Shown one piece after another: positions 25,988-34,161 of a stretch of DNA of 64,000 nucleotides. The position numbers and the translations under genes are program-made. The DNA is from Bacillota bacterium (GTDB lineage Bacteria; Bacillota; Clostridia; Christensenellales; UMGS416). The stretch lies in assembly GCA_023435705.1 (NCBI GenBank), contig JAEYRH010000016.1, positions 186,001 to 250,000 of the forward strand, given 5' to 3'. The stretch's first letter is position 1. The number at the start of each line of letters is the position of its first letter. The notes below the pieces were generated by a model that worked only from the letters and a program-made list of their open reading frames with translations, did not search any database and was not told where the DNA came from.

Positions 25988-26016
25988 AGCCCGGGCAGTT
26001 TGCCCGGGCTTTGTTT
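25988..26016 (+). terminator. Terminator of mutS2
   Basis: AGCCCGGGCA (25988-25997) pairs with TGCCCGGGCT (26001-26010) around GTT, followed by TTGTTTATT. Confidence 0.88.
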
Positions 26017-26034
26017 ATTCGATTGGACACGCAT

Positions 26035-26865
26035 TCAATCCCCAGGATACACCAGCGGCGGTGGCTTGATGCCAGGCTTTTTATTGGCGGCCCGTTTCAC
26101 CTGGTATTGGTGAGAGGGATCGATCATATTGTGGATGTTGTTACGGCTGTTCAAGAAGTGGATGCACACCTGCTGGAGTGTGCCATCAGCTTTGTTCATG
26201 CCGTTGCCTTTAACGCCGGTGGAGCCATGGGGCTCAGCATAGAGCGAGCCGGCATAGGCTTGGCCACCGATGATCACAACAACAGCTCGGCGATATGCGT
26301 TCAAATCGCCGCCGTAGGTCTTCTTCATCTTTTCAAAGTCCGATTTTGTAGCAGGAGCCACGTCGGCGTGCGGCACAGAATAGGAGCGGTTACAACGAAT
26401 CATATAATAGGTGATGCCGCTATTCAAGTCGATCACCTTGCACCGCATGCCGATTTTCCAAAGATTGTTCACCTTCGACCAAGCCACCAGAGCGCCATAA
26501 GTTTTCTTCTTGGTGGTGGTTGTTGTCGTTGGCGGCTGATAAGGCTTGACTTCTTTTCGCTTGGCCTGATTGCTATACATCAGCGCAAGGGTTTTCTCCC
26601 CGGCAACACCGTCGGCTGTCAAGTTATTTTCCTTTTGAAAGTCCCTCAGAGACTGGCTTGTAAAGTCACCGAAAAAGCCTGTCACCTTATAATTATAAAA
26701 CCCCAGATCCCTGAGGCGAAGCTGCAGGAGGATCACATTGTCGCTATTTTCGCCTTTTTTGATCAGGATGCCGTCTGTTGTTTGGTCAGCCGATGCCATT
26801 GAGGGACATGCCAAACCTAACGTCACAGCGACCAAAACAAAAGCGGTGATCTTCCGTAGCACCAT
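26035..26865 (-). CDS. Secreted peptidoglycan-binding domain protein
   Basis: A 276-residue exported protein: signal peptide (about 1-27, ending ASA), a peptidoglycan-binding type 1 domain (about 35-98; LQLRLRDLGFYNYKVTGFFG and LTADGVAGEKTLALM), a Thr/Lys linker, and a C-terminal domain of about 150 residues. I do not recognise that domain with confidence. It has two histidines in VCIHFLNSRNN and EPHGS that might bind metal, and clostridial wall proteins carry similar tails. ATG 26865 is preferred over 26880 because AAGGG lies 6 bases upstream of it. A TATAAT sits on the reverse strand at 26898-26903. Substrate and role are unknown; spore or cell wall are candidates. Confidence 0.75.
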   Translation of the reverse strand: MVLRKITAFVLVAVTLGLACPSMASADQTTDGILIKKGENSDNVILLQLRLRDLGFYNYKVTGFFGDFTSQSLRDFQKENNLTADGVAGEKTLALMYSNQAKRKEVKPYQPPTTTTTTKKKTYGALVAWSKVNNLWKIGMRCKVIDLNSGITYYMIRCNRSYSVPHADVAPATKSDFEKMKKTYGGDLNAYRRAVVVIIGGQAYAGSLYAEPHGSTGVKGNGMNKADGTLQQVCIHFLNSRNNIHNMIDPSHQYQVKRAANKKPGIKPPPLVYPGD

Positions 26866-27054
26866 ACATTTACCCTTCATAATGTTGTATGGTACGTATT
26901 ATATCGCAACGTCACCGTGAATTGAGATAAAACAGAAATTGTTCAAAAAGTTTTTACTTTCATTCGGAACCCAAGGTTTCCTGTCTTTATCTGAAAAATT
27001 ACGTTGATCGTTGATTCATAAGTCAAAATGCTCATGACAATTTGTTCGGGTGCA

Positions 27055-27084
27055 TTGTAAATCATAGTGGTATTGATATAGAAT
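27055..27084 (+). promoter_or_regulatory. Candidate promoter of the MFS gene
   Basis: TTGTAA (27055-27060), 18-base spacer, TAGAAT (27079-27084). The rest of the 255-base AT-rich gap (26866-27120) shows no other gene or RNA motif I can name. Confidence 0.45.
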
Positions 27085-27086
27085 AA

Positions 27087-27111
27087 CCGTTGTCTGTCAA
27101 TCAGACAACGG
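27087..27111 (+). promoter_or_regulatory. Perfect 10-bp hairpin touching the MFS ribosome binding site
   Basis: CCGTTGTCTG (27087-27096) pairs exactly with CAGACAACGG (27102-27111) around TCAAT. The last two bases are the first two of the GGAGG site (27110-27114) before the ATG at 27121. It could be a translational switch or a protein-binding dyad just after the -10 box. Confidence 0.6.
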
Positions 27112-27120
27112 AGGAACCCA

Positions 27121-28449
27121 ATGCTTCGAAACCTGGCGAACAGGATTTTCGGCGATATTACGCTGGTTTTCAGCCGTAGCGAAGAATATGCCAGAAACAG
27201 GCTCTACATCCTGTTGTTCTCAATATATGCCAATGTGGTCGTGATGCTTTATGGAGGCAACTTCTTCACCGGGTTGCTTTTGAAGCTCGGTGCTGACGAC
27301 GCTTATATGGGGGCCATCACAATCGTGACTTATGCCGCAAACATCGCTGCGGTCTTTTCGCCCTTGATCGTGGAGCGCTTTCAACGCAGGAAACGGATGA
27401 TATTGGTTTCAAGGAGCATCTATTACGTTTTACTGCTTGGATTCATTACGATCATTCCGTATCTTGGTGTGGGTCAGTCAACCAAGCTCGCCGCGATCCT
27501 TTCCATCATCGCGCTGGTCAATATGATCGCGTCGCTCACAGGCAGCGGCATGTCGGTGTGGCATCTTCAAAGCTTGCCGGAGGGTGTGCGGTCTTCTTTC
27601 TTTGCTAATCTCAATATGATCATCGGCATCCTGAACATGGTGCTACTGAACCTGGCTGGGTTGTTTGCCGACTACTTCAAGCAACGTGACCTGGAACTTC
27701 TTGGTATCGTGTTGCTTCGATGCGCTGCGTGCCTGTTTGCAGCCATTGAGATCTGGAGCCTGAGCCGGATCAAAGAGTATCCATATCCGGCGCCATCACG
27801 AAGGATCAGCCTGCCGGATATCTTGCGTATCCCGCTAAAAAACAGGAAATACCTGGCCGTGATCGCGGTCATTGTGATGTGGACCATGGCTTCCACGATT
27901 CCCGGGCCATTTTACCAGGTCTATCTGTTGAAGGATCTTCGAATCAACTATTCCTTCCTGAGCGCTGTGAACCTGCTGAATATCCCCGTGCTGTTAATCG
28001 CGATGCCGGTTTGGGGCCGCCTGATCAGCAGGTATGGTGATGTGAAGCTGTTTGCACCATTGGCGGCGTTGATCTCGCTGCATTATCTTTCTCTTGCGTT
28101 TGTTACGAATGCCAATTACCAGTGGCTTTATCCAATATCTGTTTTTTACTACTTTGTGCTGGCAGCAGGAATCACGCAGGTGGCTTCTTTGATGCCATTC
28201 AAATTCATCCCGGAGACCAGCCAGAGCAACTATATTTCATTTTATGGAGCAGTCAACACAACTGCTGCACTGCTTGGCACGCTGATCGGTCAAGGGTTTA
28301 TTCTAGCCACAGAGGCTGCAAAAATGCCGATTTATGGGTTGTTACTTGGCAACAAGCAACTCATTATGATTGTAACGGCTGGGGCTGTCCTTCTGGGCGC
28401 AGTGCTGATGTATTTCATCAACCGGCGCCTGCAGCGGATCACAGGTTAA
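27121..28449 (+). CDS. Major facilitator superfamily transporter
   Basis: A 442-residue membrane protein with about 12 predicted membrane segments and a long central cytoplasmic loop (about residues 205-235), as expected for MFS. A motif A-like loop, VERFQRRKRM, follows the second or third segment, and WGRLISRYGDVK is the matching loop in the second half. No substrate can be inferred. The gene stands alone, is preceded by a hairpin that touches its GGAGG site, and converges with a PIG-L gene only 9 bases away; drug or sugar efflux are common roles in this group but this is only a guess. Confidence 0.85.
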   Translation: MLRNLANRIFGDITLVFSRSEEYARNRLYILLFSIYANVVVMLYGGNFFTGLLLKLGADDAYMGAITIVTYAANIAAVFSPLIVERFQRRKRMILVSRSIYYVLLLGFITIIPYLGVGQSTKLAAILSIIALVNMIASLTGSGMSVWHLQSLPEGVRSSFFANLNMIIGILNMVLLNLAGLFADYFKQRDLELLGIVLLRCAACLFAAIEIWSLSRIKEYPYPAPSRRISLPDILRIPLKNRKYLAVIAVIVMWTMASTIPGPFYQVYLLKDLRINYSFLSAVNLLNIPVLLIAMPVWGRLISRYGDVKLFAPLAALISLHYLSLAFVTNANYQWLYPISVFYYFVLAAGITQVASLMPFKFIPETSQSNYISFYGAVNTTAALLGTLIGQGFILATEAAKMPIYGLLLGNKQLIMIVTAGAVLLGAVLMYFINRRLQRITG

Positions 28450-28458
28450 AGGGTCTGT

Positions 28459-29952
28459 TTATGATGTTGTGATCCTGCTGTGTGAACGGTCATGTTTGTG
28501 TTGATGTCGGCTTTCTGTTTGACTTTTCCGGAAGGCAAGCAAAACCGCAATTAAGAAGGAAATCCCAACGAACGCAAGAAAAACCCGTGTTGCCAACTCA
28601 CTGTCCACTGTAACGCGCATCCCTTTTGGTATTGCAGCCGCTGCTTCCACTGAGTCCTGAGAAGGAGTTGGCATTGCAGTTTGCAGGCTTATCATGATGG
28701 AAGTTGGCTCTGGAGTTGGGGCTGGTGACTCTGTGACGGTGTGGTTGGGTTGATCAGGTATATTCTCGAAGAAATCTTTCTTTCCGGTGTCTCGTCCCAC
28801 GGCGGTGTAATACAAACCGAAAAGCGAGTTGTCATACTCGCCCGAATCCAGTATGGGCCTTTCCCGGAAATGTTGCGACACATGCATATCATATCCGGCT
28901 TGCGCCATCTCCAGGGCCGTTTTACCACTGAATGCAGGCAACTCAGCGCGCCAGTCCATTCTGACTTTGTTCTTTTTGTATAGGTGCAGGTAGCATTTCT
29001 TTACTTGCCAGACACCATATTTTTCTACCGATGCTGGATACTTCTCATGCCTCCAGCTGTCTTCGATCGCATTGGTCACCGCCAGGGCAGTCAACTTGTG
29101 GGCTCCGTGCCCATATTCTCCCTCCAAATCGTGAGTCACAACCACATCGGGCTTAAGCTGCCGTAACTGCTCTACCAACAGCCTAACAGTGTTGTCAAGA
29201 CCGTCCCATGCCAGCTCAGCGTCATCTACTGTGCTCGAGTATTTATTAGCCAACGGCAGGAAGACCGGGTATTCCCGCACACCGACTTTCCAAAGCCCAT
29301 CCAGTGCTTCGAATTTCCGGATGATCGGGCTACTCGTCATATAAACCACTACAGTGTGCTTTTTGAGTTGGCCGGCATAGGTGGGCAGCACGCCGCCGAA
29401 ATAGATGTGTTCATCATCCGGATGGGCTGTCACGACCATCAGGTCGGCTTTTTCCGGAGAAGGCTTCCAGACCTGCACATCCGCAGGAAGATAGCCTTGG
29501 CTGTAGAGGGATAGTTCGGCAATGGAGCATTTCCACCCACGATTGGTTATGATCCGAATCTTTGAAAACCCGTTGTTTAGTGGCACAAAACAGTTGAGAA
29601 AGCCAGCCGATGCACCCAAATCAACCTCCTGCCAGTCACCATCCTCAACCATTGCATCCAATGTCCATTTGCCCGGCACCGTGTTCCACATCACATACAG
29701 GCCTGATGTTGACGTGTCATTGGGTAACACAATTTCCAGTGTTTGGCTTGATTCATTCACAGCAGTCCATGCAGTGTTATGCTTGCCATCGGACAATGAC
29801 AGTATATCGCTGATGTTGGATGAAACATGCAGCTCGCATTGCGATGTAATGTCTTTGGCAATGGTATCTCCACGATCAGCCAGCACCTGCTCCTGGAAAC
29901 ACAAGATGCAGAGGAATAGCAGTAGGGAGACCCCGATATTCTGATGGTTCAT
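28459..29952 (-). CDS. Anchored PIG-L deacetylase with N-terminal discoidin-like domain
   Basis: A 497-residue cell-surface protein: signal peptide (about 1-25), a discoidin/F5-8-type beta domain (about 35-150), a PIG-L/LmbE zinc deacetylase domain (about 165-375) and a C-terminal membrane segment (about 458-480) with a basic, His-rich tail. Zinc ligands are visible as AHPDDEH (176-182) and GHGAH (281-285). PIG-L enzymes remove N-acetyl groups from GlcNAc-linked sugars. Outside the cell this would act on surface glycans or environmental polysaccharide, the beta domain helping to bind them. Start at 29952 has GGAGG 5 bases upstream. A TATAAT lies at 29980-29985 on the reverse strand. Confidence 0.87.
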   Translation of the reverse strand: MNHQNIGVSLLLFLCILCFQEQVLADRGDTIAKDITSQCELHVSSNISDILSLSDGKHNTAWTAVNESSQTLEIVLPNDTSTSGLYVMWNTVPGKWTLDAMVEDGDWQEVDLGASAGFLNCFVPLNNGFSKIRIITNRGWKCSIAELSLYSQGYLPADVQVWKPSPEKADLMVVTAHPDDEHIYFGGVLPTYAGQLKKHTVVVYMTSSPIIRKFEALDGLWKVGVREYPVFLPLANKYSSTVDDAELAWDGLDNTVRLLVEQLRQLKPDVVVTHDLEGEYGHGAHKLTALAVTNAIEDSWRHEKYPASVEKYGVWQVKKCYLHLYKKNKVRMDWRAELPAFSGKTALEMAQAGYDMHVSQHFRERPILDSGEYDNSLFGLYYTAVGRDTGKKDFFENIPDQPNHTVTESPAPTPEPTSIMISLQTAMPTPSQDSVEAAAAIPKGMRVTVDSELATRVFLAFVGISFLIAVLLAFRKSQTESRHQHKHDRSHSRITTS

Positions 29953-30056
29953 ATGTGCCTCCGCAAAAACGGTAGAAGAATTATAGTATGTGCACAATAT
30001 GAATGTGGTCGAATATGATGGGATGTTTTCAATATTCTCAGAATCAATTGTCGAAT

Positions 30057-30088
30057 ATGAAAAACACCGCCTGATGTTGGCGGTGTTT
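30057..30088 (-). terminator. Terminator of the PHP gene
   Basis: AAACACCGCC (30062-30071) pairs with GGCGGTGTTT (30079-30088). Read on the reverse strand the stem is followed by TTTTTCAT, ending the PHP transcript before the PIG-L gene. Confidence 0.8.
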
Positions 30089-30097
30089 GATCGTTGC

Positions 30098-30823
30098 TTA
30101 GTCCTGCCAGCCTTTCAGACGCAAGTGGCATTTCAGTTTCTCCAGTGATGTGTTGGCCACAAGGTCCGCTGGAAAATCCAACTCCTCAATGAGCGCCAAC
30201 GAGTTGTCAAAATGCCCAACGGAGAAGGAGATATGAGCATCTGAAGAAATCACCACCGCTACACCATGCTTGCGGCAATGCCTGAGCATTTCACGCAAGT
30301 TGGCAGGCGAGTTCTGCCGTGGGGCAAGCAGGGAGAGAGAGTGGTTGTTGAGTTCCAACAGTGTGTTTGTTTCAGCGGCTGCACGCACCAGCTCGTCATA
30401 GTTCACCGGCATGCGTCCATCATCAGGGTGGCCGATCACATTTACTTTGGGGTTTTTCATCGCTCCGATGCAAGCAGAGGTATAGTATTCGGCGTCTGGC
30501 CCGGTAATCGTGACGGTGTGGCAGCTGGCAACAACGAAATTCAGGTTTTTCATAATCTCCGCATCCGCATCCAGGGTGCCATTGTCGTCGATAATGTTAG
30601 CCTCAATGCCTCGAAAGACTTCCACGCCCAACACCATGCTCGGAATGACTTTCATGTTCTCAAAATACCAGCGGGACAAATTGGCGGGCATTGCCGGGCC
30701 ATGGTCGGTGATTGCAACAGCGTCCAACCCTGCGGCAGCCGCTGCCCGAATAACCTCCTCCGCCGTAGAATAGGCATGGCCGCTGGCCAGAGTGTGGCAA
30801 TGGAGGTCTGCTGCGATTCTCAA
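30098..30823 (-). CDS. PHP domain phosphoesterase (YcdX-like)
   Basis: A 241-residue PHP-fold metal-dependent phosphatase, close to YcdX and the PHP histidinol phosphatases. Metal ligands appear as DLHCHTLASGHAYS near residue 6, AITDHGPAM, GIEANI, VASCHT, GHPDDGR and SSDAHISF. There are no histidine biosynthesis genes nearby, so a general phosphoesterase role is more likely than HisK. The start is TTG (30823-30821), where the family begins; AAGGT lies about 10 bases upstream. It diverges from the Trp T-box region. Confidence 0.87.
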   Translation of the reverse strand: MRIAADLHCHTLASGHAYSTAEEVIRAAAAAGLDAVAITDHGPAMPANLSRWYFENMKVIPSMVLGVEVFRGIEANIIDDNGTLDADAEIMKNLNFVVASCHTVTITGPDAEYYTSACIGAMKNPKVNVIGHPDDGRMPVNYDELVRAAAETNTLLELNNHSLSLLAPRQNSPANLREMLRHCRKHGVAVVISSDAHISFSVGHFDNSLALIEELDFPADLVANTSLEKLKCHLRLKGWQD

Positions 30824-30919
30824 TACTGATACGACCTTTCAGGTAATAATGTAGAACCATGCGGTATTATAGCACAATACTCATAAATCGGATGAGTGAA
30901 TGTTAAATTAAGATGATGA

Positions 30920-30948
30920 TTGACCTTGCTGCGTGTTTTGCATATAAT
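30920..30948 (+). promoter_or_regulatory. Sigma-A promoter of the trpS leader
   Basis: TTGACC (30920-30925), 17-base spacer, perfect TATAAT (30943-30948), just before the T-box leader. Confidence 0.8.
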
Positions 30949-30960
30949 ATCCACAAGCCG

Positions 30961-31203
30961 ATGATCGGGAAGGAACGTGGTGGAACCGGGAAGCGAGCCA
31001 GGGTGGGTGCAAGCCTGGTGGGGGAATCCACGCAATGGGCCTGGGAGGGCGCGCTGAACGCTTTGGTATGTAGGTAAGTAGGCAAGACGGAGCCGCCCGT
31101 TACAGCGGAAGGCGGGGGCAACCCAGCCAATGAGTGGGCGCAACGCGCCATGCAAGGTGGTACCGCAGGCATAGCCTGTCCTTCAATAGGACAGGCTTTT
31201 ACT
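30961..31203 (+). promoter_or_regulatory. T-box leader, tRNA-Trp responsive
   Basis: Transcription antitermination leader. The T-box AAGGTGGTACCGC is at 31154-31166; the terminator has arms 31173-31181 and 31189-31197 followed by TTTT. The specifier is read as TGG (31036-31038), the Trp codon, aligned with TTC in the pheS leader by the shared context after it. Stem I begins ATGATCGGGAAG, identical to the pheS leader. The usual AGTA motif near the base is not obvious here. Confidence 0.93.
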
Positions 31204-31221
31204 ATTTTTGAGGTGAAGACG

Positions 31222-32250
31222 ATGAGCGAGACCAATACGACCCAGCAGAAAAAGAAGGTAATCTTCAGTGGCATCCAGCCGTCCGGTAACCTGACCATCG
31301 GCAACTACATTGGTGCGATGAAAAACTTCGTGCAGCTGCAGGATGAATACGATTGCTATTATTGTGTGGTGGATCTGCATGCCATCACCGTGCGGCAGGA
31401 TCCGGCGGAGCTGCGGCGCAGGAGCATGGAGCTGGCGGCGCTCTATATTGCCGTGGGTCTTGACCCGGAGAAGGTGACGCTGTTCATCCAGTCCCACGTT
31501 TCCGCACACGCGGAGCTGGCCTGGATCCTCAATTGCTACACCTATATGGGCGAGATGGCACGCATGACCCAATATAAGGACAAGTCTAAGAAAAACGAGG
31601 AAAACATCAATGTGGGCCTGTTTTCCTACCCTGTGCTGATGGCTGCAGACATCCTGCTTTATCAGGCTGATCTTGTGCCGATCGGTGACGATCAACGGCA
31701 GCACCTGGAGATCACCCGCGATGTGGCGCTCCGCTTCAACAACGCCTATTCGCCCACGTTCACAGTGCCGGAAGCATATTATGGCAAGCTTGGGGCCCGT
31801 GTGAAGAGCCTGCAGGACCCACAGGCCAAGATGAGCAAATCTGACAGCGACGAAAACGCATTTGTGGCAATCCTTGATAAGCCTGATGCCGTGATGCGCA
31901 AGTTCAAGCGGGCTGTCACGGATTCGGAAAGCGAGGTGCGGTTTGACCCGGACAACAAGCCCGGCGTCAGCAACCTGATGACGATATACGCCTCGATGAC
32001 CGGCACGGACATCCCGGCGGTGGAAGAGCGCTTCCGCGGCTGCGGCTACGGCTCATTCAAGGAAGAGGTTGGACAATCTGTTGTTGATGGCCTGAAGCCA
32101 GTTCGGGACCGGTTTGACGAGATCATTACGGACAAGGCCTATCTGGACAAGCTTTTGAGTGATTCGGCGGATCGTGCCGAACGCGTTGCCCGCAAGACAC
32201 TCGCCAAGGTGTATCGCAAGGTGGGGTTCCAACCGAGAGGTGGGAGATAA
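31222..32250 (+). CDS. trpS: Tryptophanyl-tRNA synthetase
   Basis: Class I synthetase that charges tRNA-Trp; 342 residues, usual length. The HIGH-like motif is in SGIQPSGNLTIGNYIGA near residue 15, and KMSKS is at 203-207. The start at 31222 has GAGGTG at 31210-31215; the frame is open further upstream only through the T-box terminator. Regulated by the Trp T-box above. A GNAT gene starts 2 bases after its stop and a DUF2284 gene overlaps that one, so all three probably share the T-box transcript. Confidence 0.97.
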   Translation: MSETNTTQQKKKVIFSGIQPSGNLTIGNYIGAMKNFVQLQDEYDCYYCVVDLHAITVRQDPAELRRRSMELAALYIAVGLDPEKVTLFIQSHVSAHAELAWILNCYTYMGEMARMTQYKDKSKKNEENINVGLFSYPVLMAADILLYQADLVPIGDDQRQHLEITRDVALRFNNAYSPTFTVPEAYYGKLGARVKSLQDPQAKMSKSDSDENAFVAILDKPDAVMRKFKRAVTDSESEVRFDPDNKPGVSNLMTIYASMTGTDIPAVEERFRGCGYGSFKEEVGQSVVDGLKPVRDRFDEIITDKAYLDKLLSDSADRAERVARKTLAKVYRKVGFQPRGGR

Positions 32251-32252
32251 TC

Positions 32253-32783
32253 ATGTGGGAGATGAGGGAGGCCTGCGAAGCGGATGTGCCCTCCATCAAC
32301 GAGATGGTGAATTGGTACATCCGTGAAACCACCGTGAACTGGTCCTGGGAGGAGCGGCCGTTGGAGGAAGCCTTTACATGGTTTCACAGCCACAAACCGC
32401 CCTACTACCCAATCTTTGTGATCGTTGAGAATGGGGAGCTGCTGGCTTTCGGTTCGCTTTCCTGCTTCCGGCCCAAACCGGGCTATTGGCCTGTTGCAGA
32501 AAACTCAATCTATGTCCGTGAGGGCTGTAAGGGCAAGGGCTTTGGCAGGATCCTCATGGAAAAGCTTATTGCGCACGCCAGGCAGTCGGGCTTGCGTGCA
32601 ATCACGGCCTGGATCAGTGACGACAATGAAGAAAGTGTACGGTTTCATGAAAAGCTGGGGTTTTACCATACAGGCAAAATGCCTGGTGTCGGCGAGAAGT
32701 TTGGCCGACGGCTTGGCGTAATCATCATGCAGTTGGATTTGAATGGGGGAGAGGGAGCAAATGAACAGGGAATATGCGGATAA
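32253..32783 (+). CDS. GNAT acetyltransferase, phosphinothricin-acetyltransferase-like
   Basis: A 176-residue acetyltransferase resembling the PAT/Bar/YncA group, which acetylate phosphinothricin, methionine sulfoximine or similar amino acids. Typical elements are REACEADVPSINEMVNWYI near the start, TTVNWSWEERPLEE, the acetyl-CoA loop VREGCKGKGFGRILM, and NEESVRFHEKLGF. It begins 2 bases after trpS, with GAGAGGTGGGAG just upstream inside the trpS tail, so it is translated with trpS and likely shares the Trp T-box. The true substrate is not known; an amino-acid-like compound is a fair guess. Confidence 0.88.
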   Translation: MWEMREACEADVPSINEMVNWYIRETTVNWSWEERPLEEAFTWFHSHKPPYYPIFVIVENGELLAFGSLSCFRPKPGYWPVAENSIYVREGCKGKGFGRILMEKLIAHARQSGLRAITAWISDDNEESVRFHEKLGFYHTGKMPGVGEKFGRRLGVIIMQLDLNGGEGANEQGICG

Positions 32784-33276
32784 GCTGGTTGCACAAGCCC
32801 TTGAGTTGGGGGCAGTGCATGCCGTGGCGTTTGAGATTGGAGACATTGTGTTTGACCGGCGCACCATATTGAAATGTATGTTCGGCTGCTCAGACTGGGG
32901 CAAAGGCCACACCTGCCCCTCGCGACCCGGTAATCTGACACTGGAGCAATATGAGGAGACTCTGAAGAAATTCAGTTGGGGCATCATGATCCACGCCCAC
33001 GACAAACGCAATACACAGAAGGTGAGCTACCAGCTGGAAAGCAAGGCATTCGTGGATGGTCATTACTTTGCTTTCAGCATGTGCGATTGTGCACTTTGCA
33101 AAGAGTGCGCCGGCTTTGCCGGAGAACCCTGTCGCAATGTGAAAATGGCCAGGCCTGCCTTCCACAGCGTCGGCATTGATGTGTTTGCCACTGCCAGAAA
33201 GTTCGGGCTGCCTATCTATACGCTGAAGGATGACACCCAGGAGCAGAACTGGTATTCGGCAGTATTTGTGGAGTAG
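32761..33276 (+). CDS. DUF2284 cysteine-rich predicted metal-binding protein
   Basis: A 171-residue protein of the DUF2284 family. Cysteines lie in CMFGCSDWGKGHTCPSRPG near residue 40 and in CDCALCKECAGFAGEPCRN near residue 110, suggesting an iron-sulfur or zinc site. No function is established. The ATG at 32761 follows GAGGGAG at 32751-32757; it overlaps the GNAT gene by 23 bases, which points to coupled translation. It ends the putative trpS operon; I see no strong terminator in the 46 bases before the convergent GDPD gene. Confidence 0.87.
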   Translation: MNREYADKLVAQALELGAVHAVAFEIGDIVFDRRTILKCMFGCSDWGKGHTCPSRPGNLTLEQYEETLKKFSWGIMIHAHDKRNTQKVSYQLESKAFVDGHYFAFSMCDCALCKECAGFAGEPCRNVKMARPAFHSVGIDVFATARKFGLPIYTLKDDTQEQNWYSAVFVE

Positions 33277-33322
33277 TCAGTAGTCAGTAGAGTTGTATCT
33301 GCCAATTGTTCCTCGTCAAATA

Positions 33323-34039
33323 TTATTTGAATAACTCGTCGGGGCTGTTGGAAATGACGGCATCCACACCATATGCCGCGAGCCTATCTGCTTCCGCCGG
33401 GTCGTCCACCGTCCAGGGCCGCAGTTTGAGGCCTGCATGGCGGCACTCTTTCGCCAGCGTCTCATCCACCGTTTTGCGCATCGGGTGCAAACCGTCTGCT
33501 CGGCAAAGACGCGCGTAGGCTGCTGGCTCGTGCAGCACGCCGTCATAAAGCAGGGCGGTCTCCGCTTTGGGCTCGATGGTTTTTACAAGAGCCATGGAGG
33601 AATGGTTGAATGAGGAGAAGATGATCCTGTCGAGCATGCTAAAGCGGCCGATCTCGCCAAGCACAGCCTGTTCCAGGCCCGGATAACGCTCGATGCTGTT
33701 TTTAAGCTCGATATTCAGAATCATATTTGTAGGTTTCATCAATTCGAGTATTTGCCACAACTCTGGGACTCTCTCGCCTTCAAAGCAGTCATCAAACCAA
33801 CTCCCGGCATCAAGCTGCTGGATTTCCGCCAGTGTCATCCGGGTTACGGCGCCACTTTGACCTGTGGTCCTCAATGTGTTTTCATCATGGATCAGAACGA
33901 TTTTCCCATCGGCAGTCAGGTGAGCGTCGGTTTCAATGCCGTCGATGCCAGACTTGACTGCCAGTTTGAACGCAGCCATCGTGTTTTCAGGTGCTTGGGA
34001 CGATAAGCCTCTATGGGCAATCAACAATGGTTTCTTCAT
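33323..34039 (-). CDS. Glycerophosphodiester phosphodiesterase
   Basis: A 238-residue GDPD of the UgpQ-like cytosolic group, cutting glycerophosphodiesters to glycerol 3-phosphate and an alcohol. The barrel begins LIAHRGLSSQAPENT with the catalytic histidine and the Glu/Asn pair, then GIETDAHLTADGKIVLIHDE with metal-binding Glu/Asp and the second histidine. NIELK and the C-terminal RPWTVDDPAEADRL fit as well. No signal peptide is seen. AAGG lies 8 bases upstream of the ATG. It is a lone reverse gene. Confidence 0.93.
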   Translation of the reverse strand: MKKPLLIAHRGLSSQAPENTMAAFKLAVKSGIDGIETDAHLTADGKIVLIHDENTLRTTGQSGAVTRMTLAEIQQLDAGSWFDDCFEGERVPELWQILELMKPTNMILNIELKNSIERYPGLEQAVLGEIGRFSMLDRIIFSSFNHSSMALVKTIEPKAETALLYDGVLHEPAAYARLCRADGLHPMRKTVDETLAKECRHAGLKLRPWTVDDPAEADRLAAYGVDAVISNSPDELFK

Positions 34040-34100
34040 TTCTGCAACCTTATGTGTTTTTCACTATTCTACCACATCTGTATGAATTTTCATTTCAAAC

Positions 34101-34129
34101 TTGATGGGTGTTGTGGTTGATGGTAGAAT
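34101..34129 (+). promoter_or_regulatory. Promoter of the AXE1 esterase gene
   Basis: TTGATG (34101-34106), 17-base spacer, TAGAAT (34124-34129), about 32 bases before the ATG at 34162. Confidence 0.6.
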
Positions 34130-34161
34130 CAACCCATCGTCCAAATACAGGAGGATCATTT

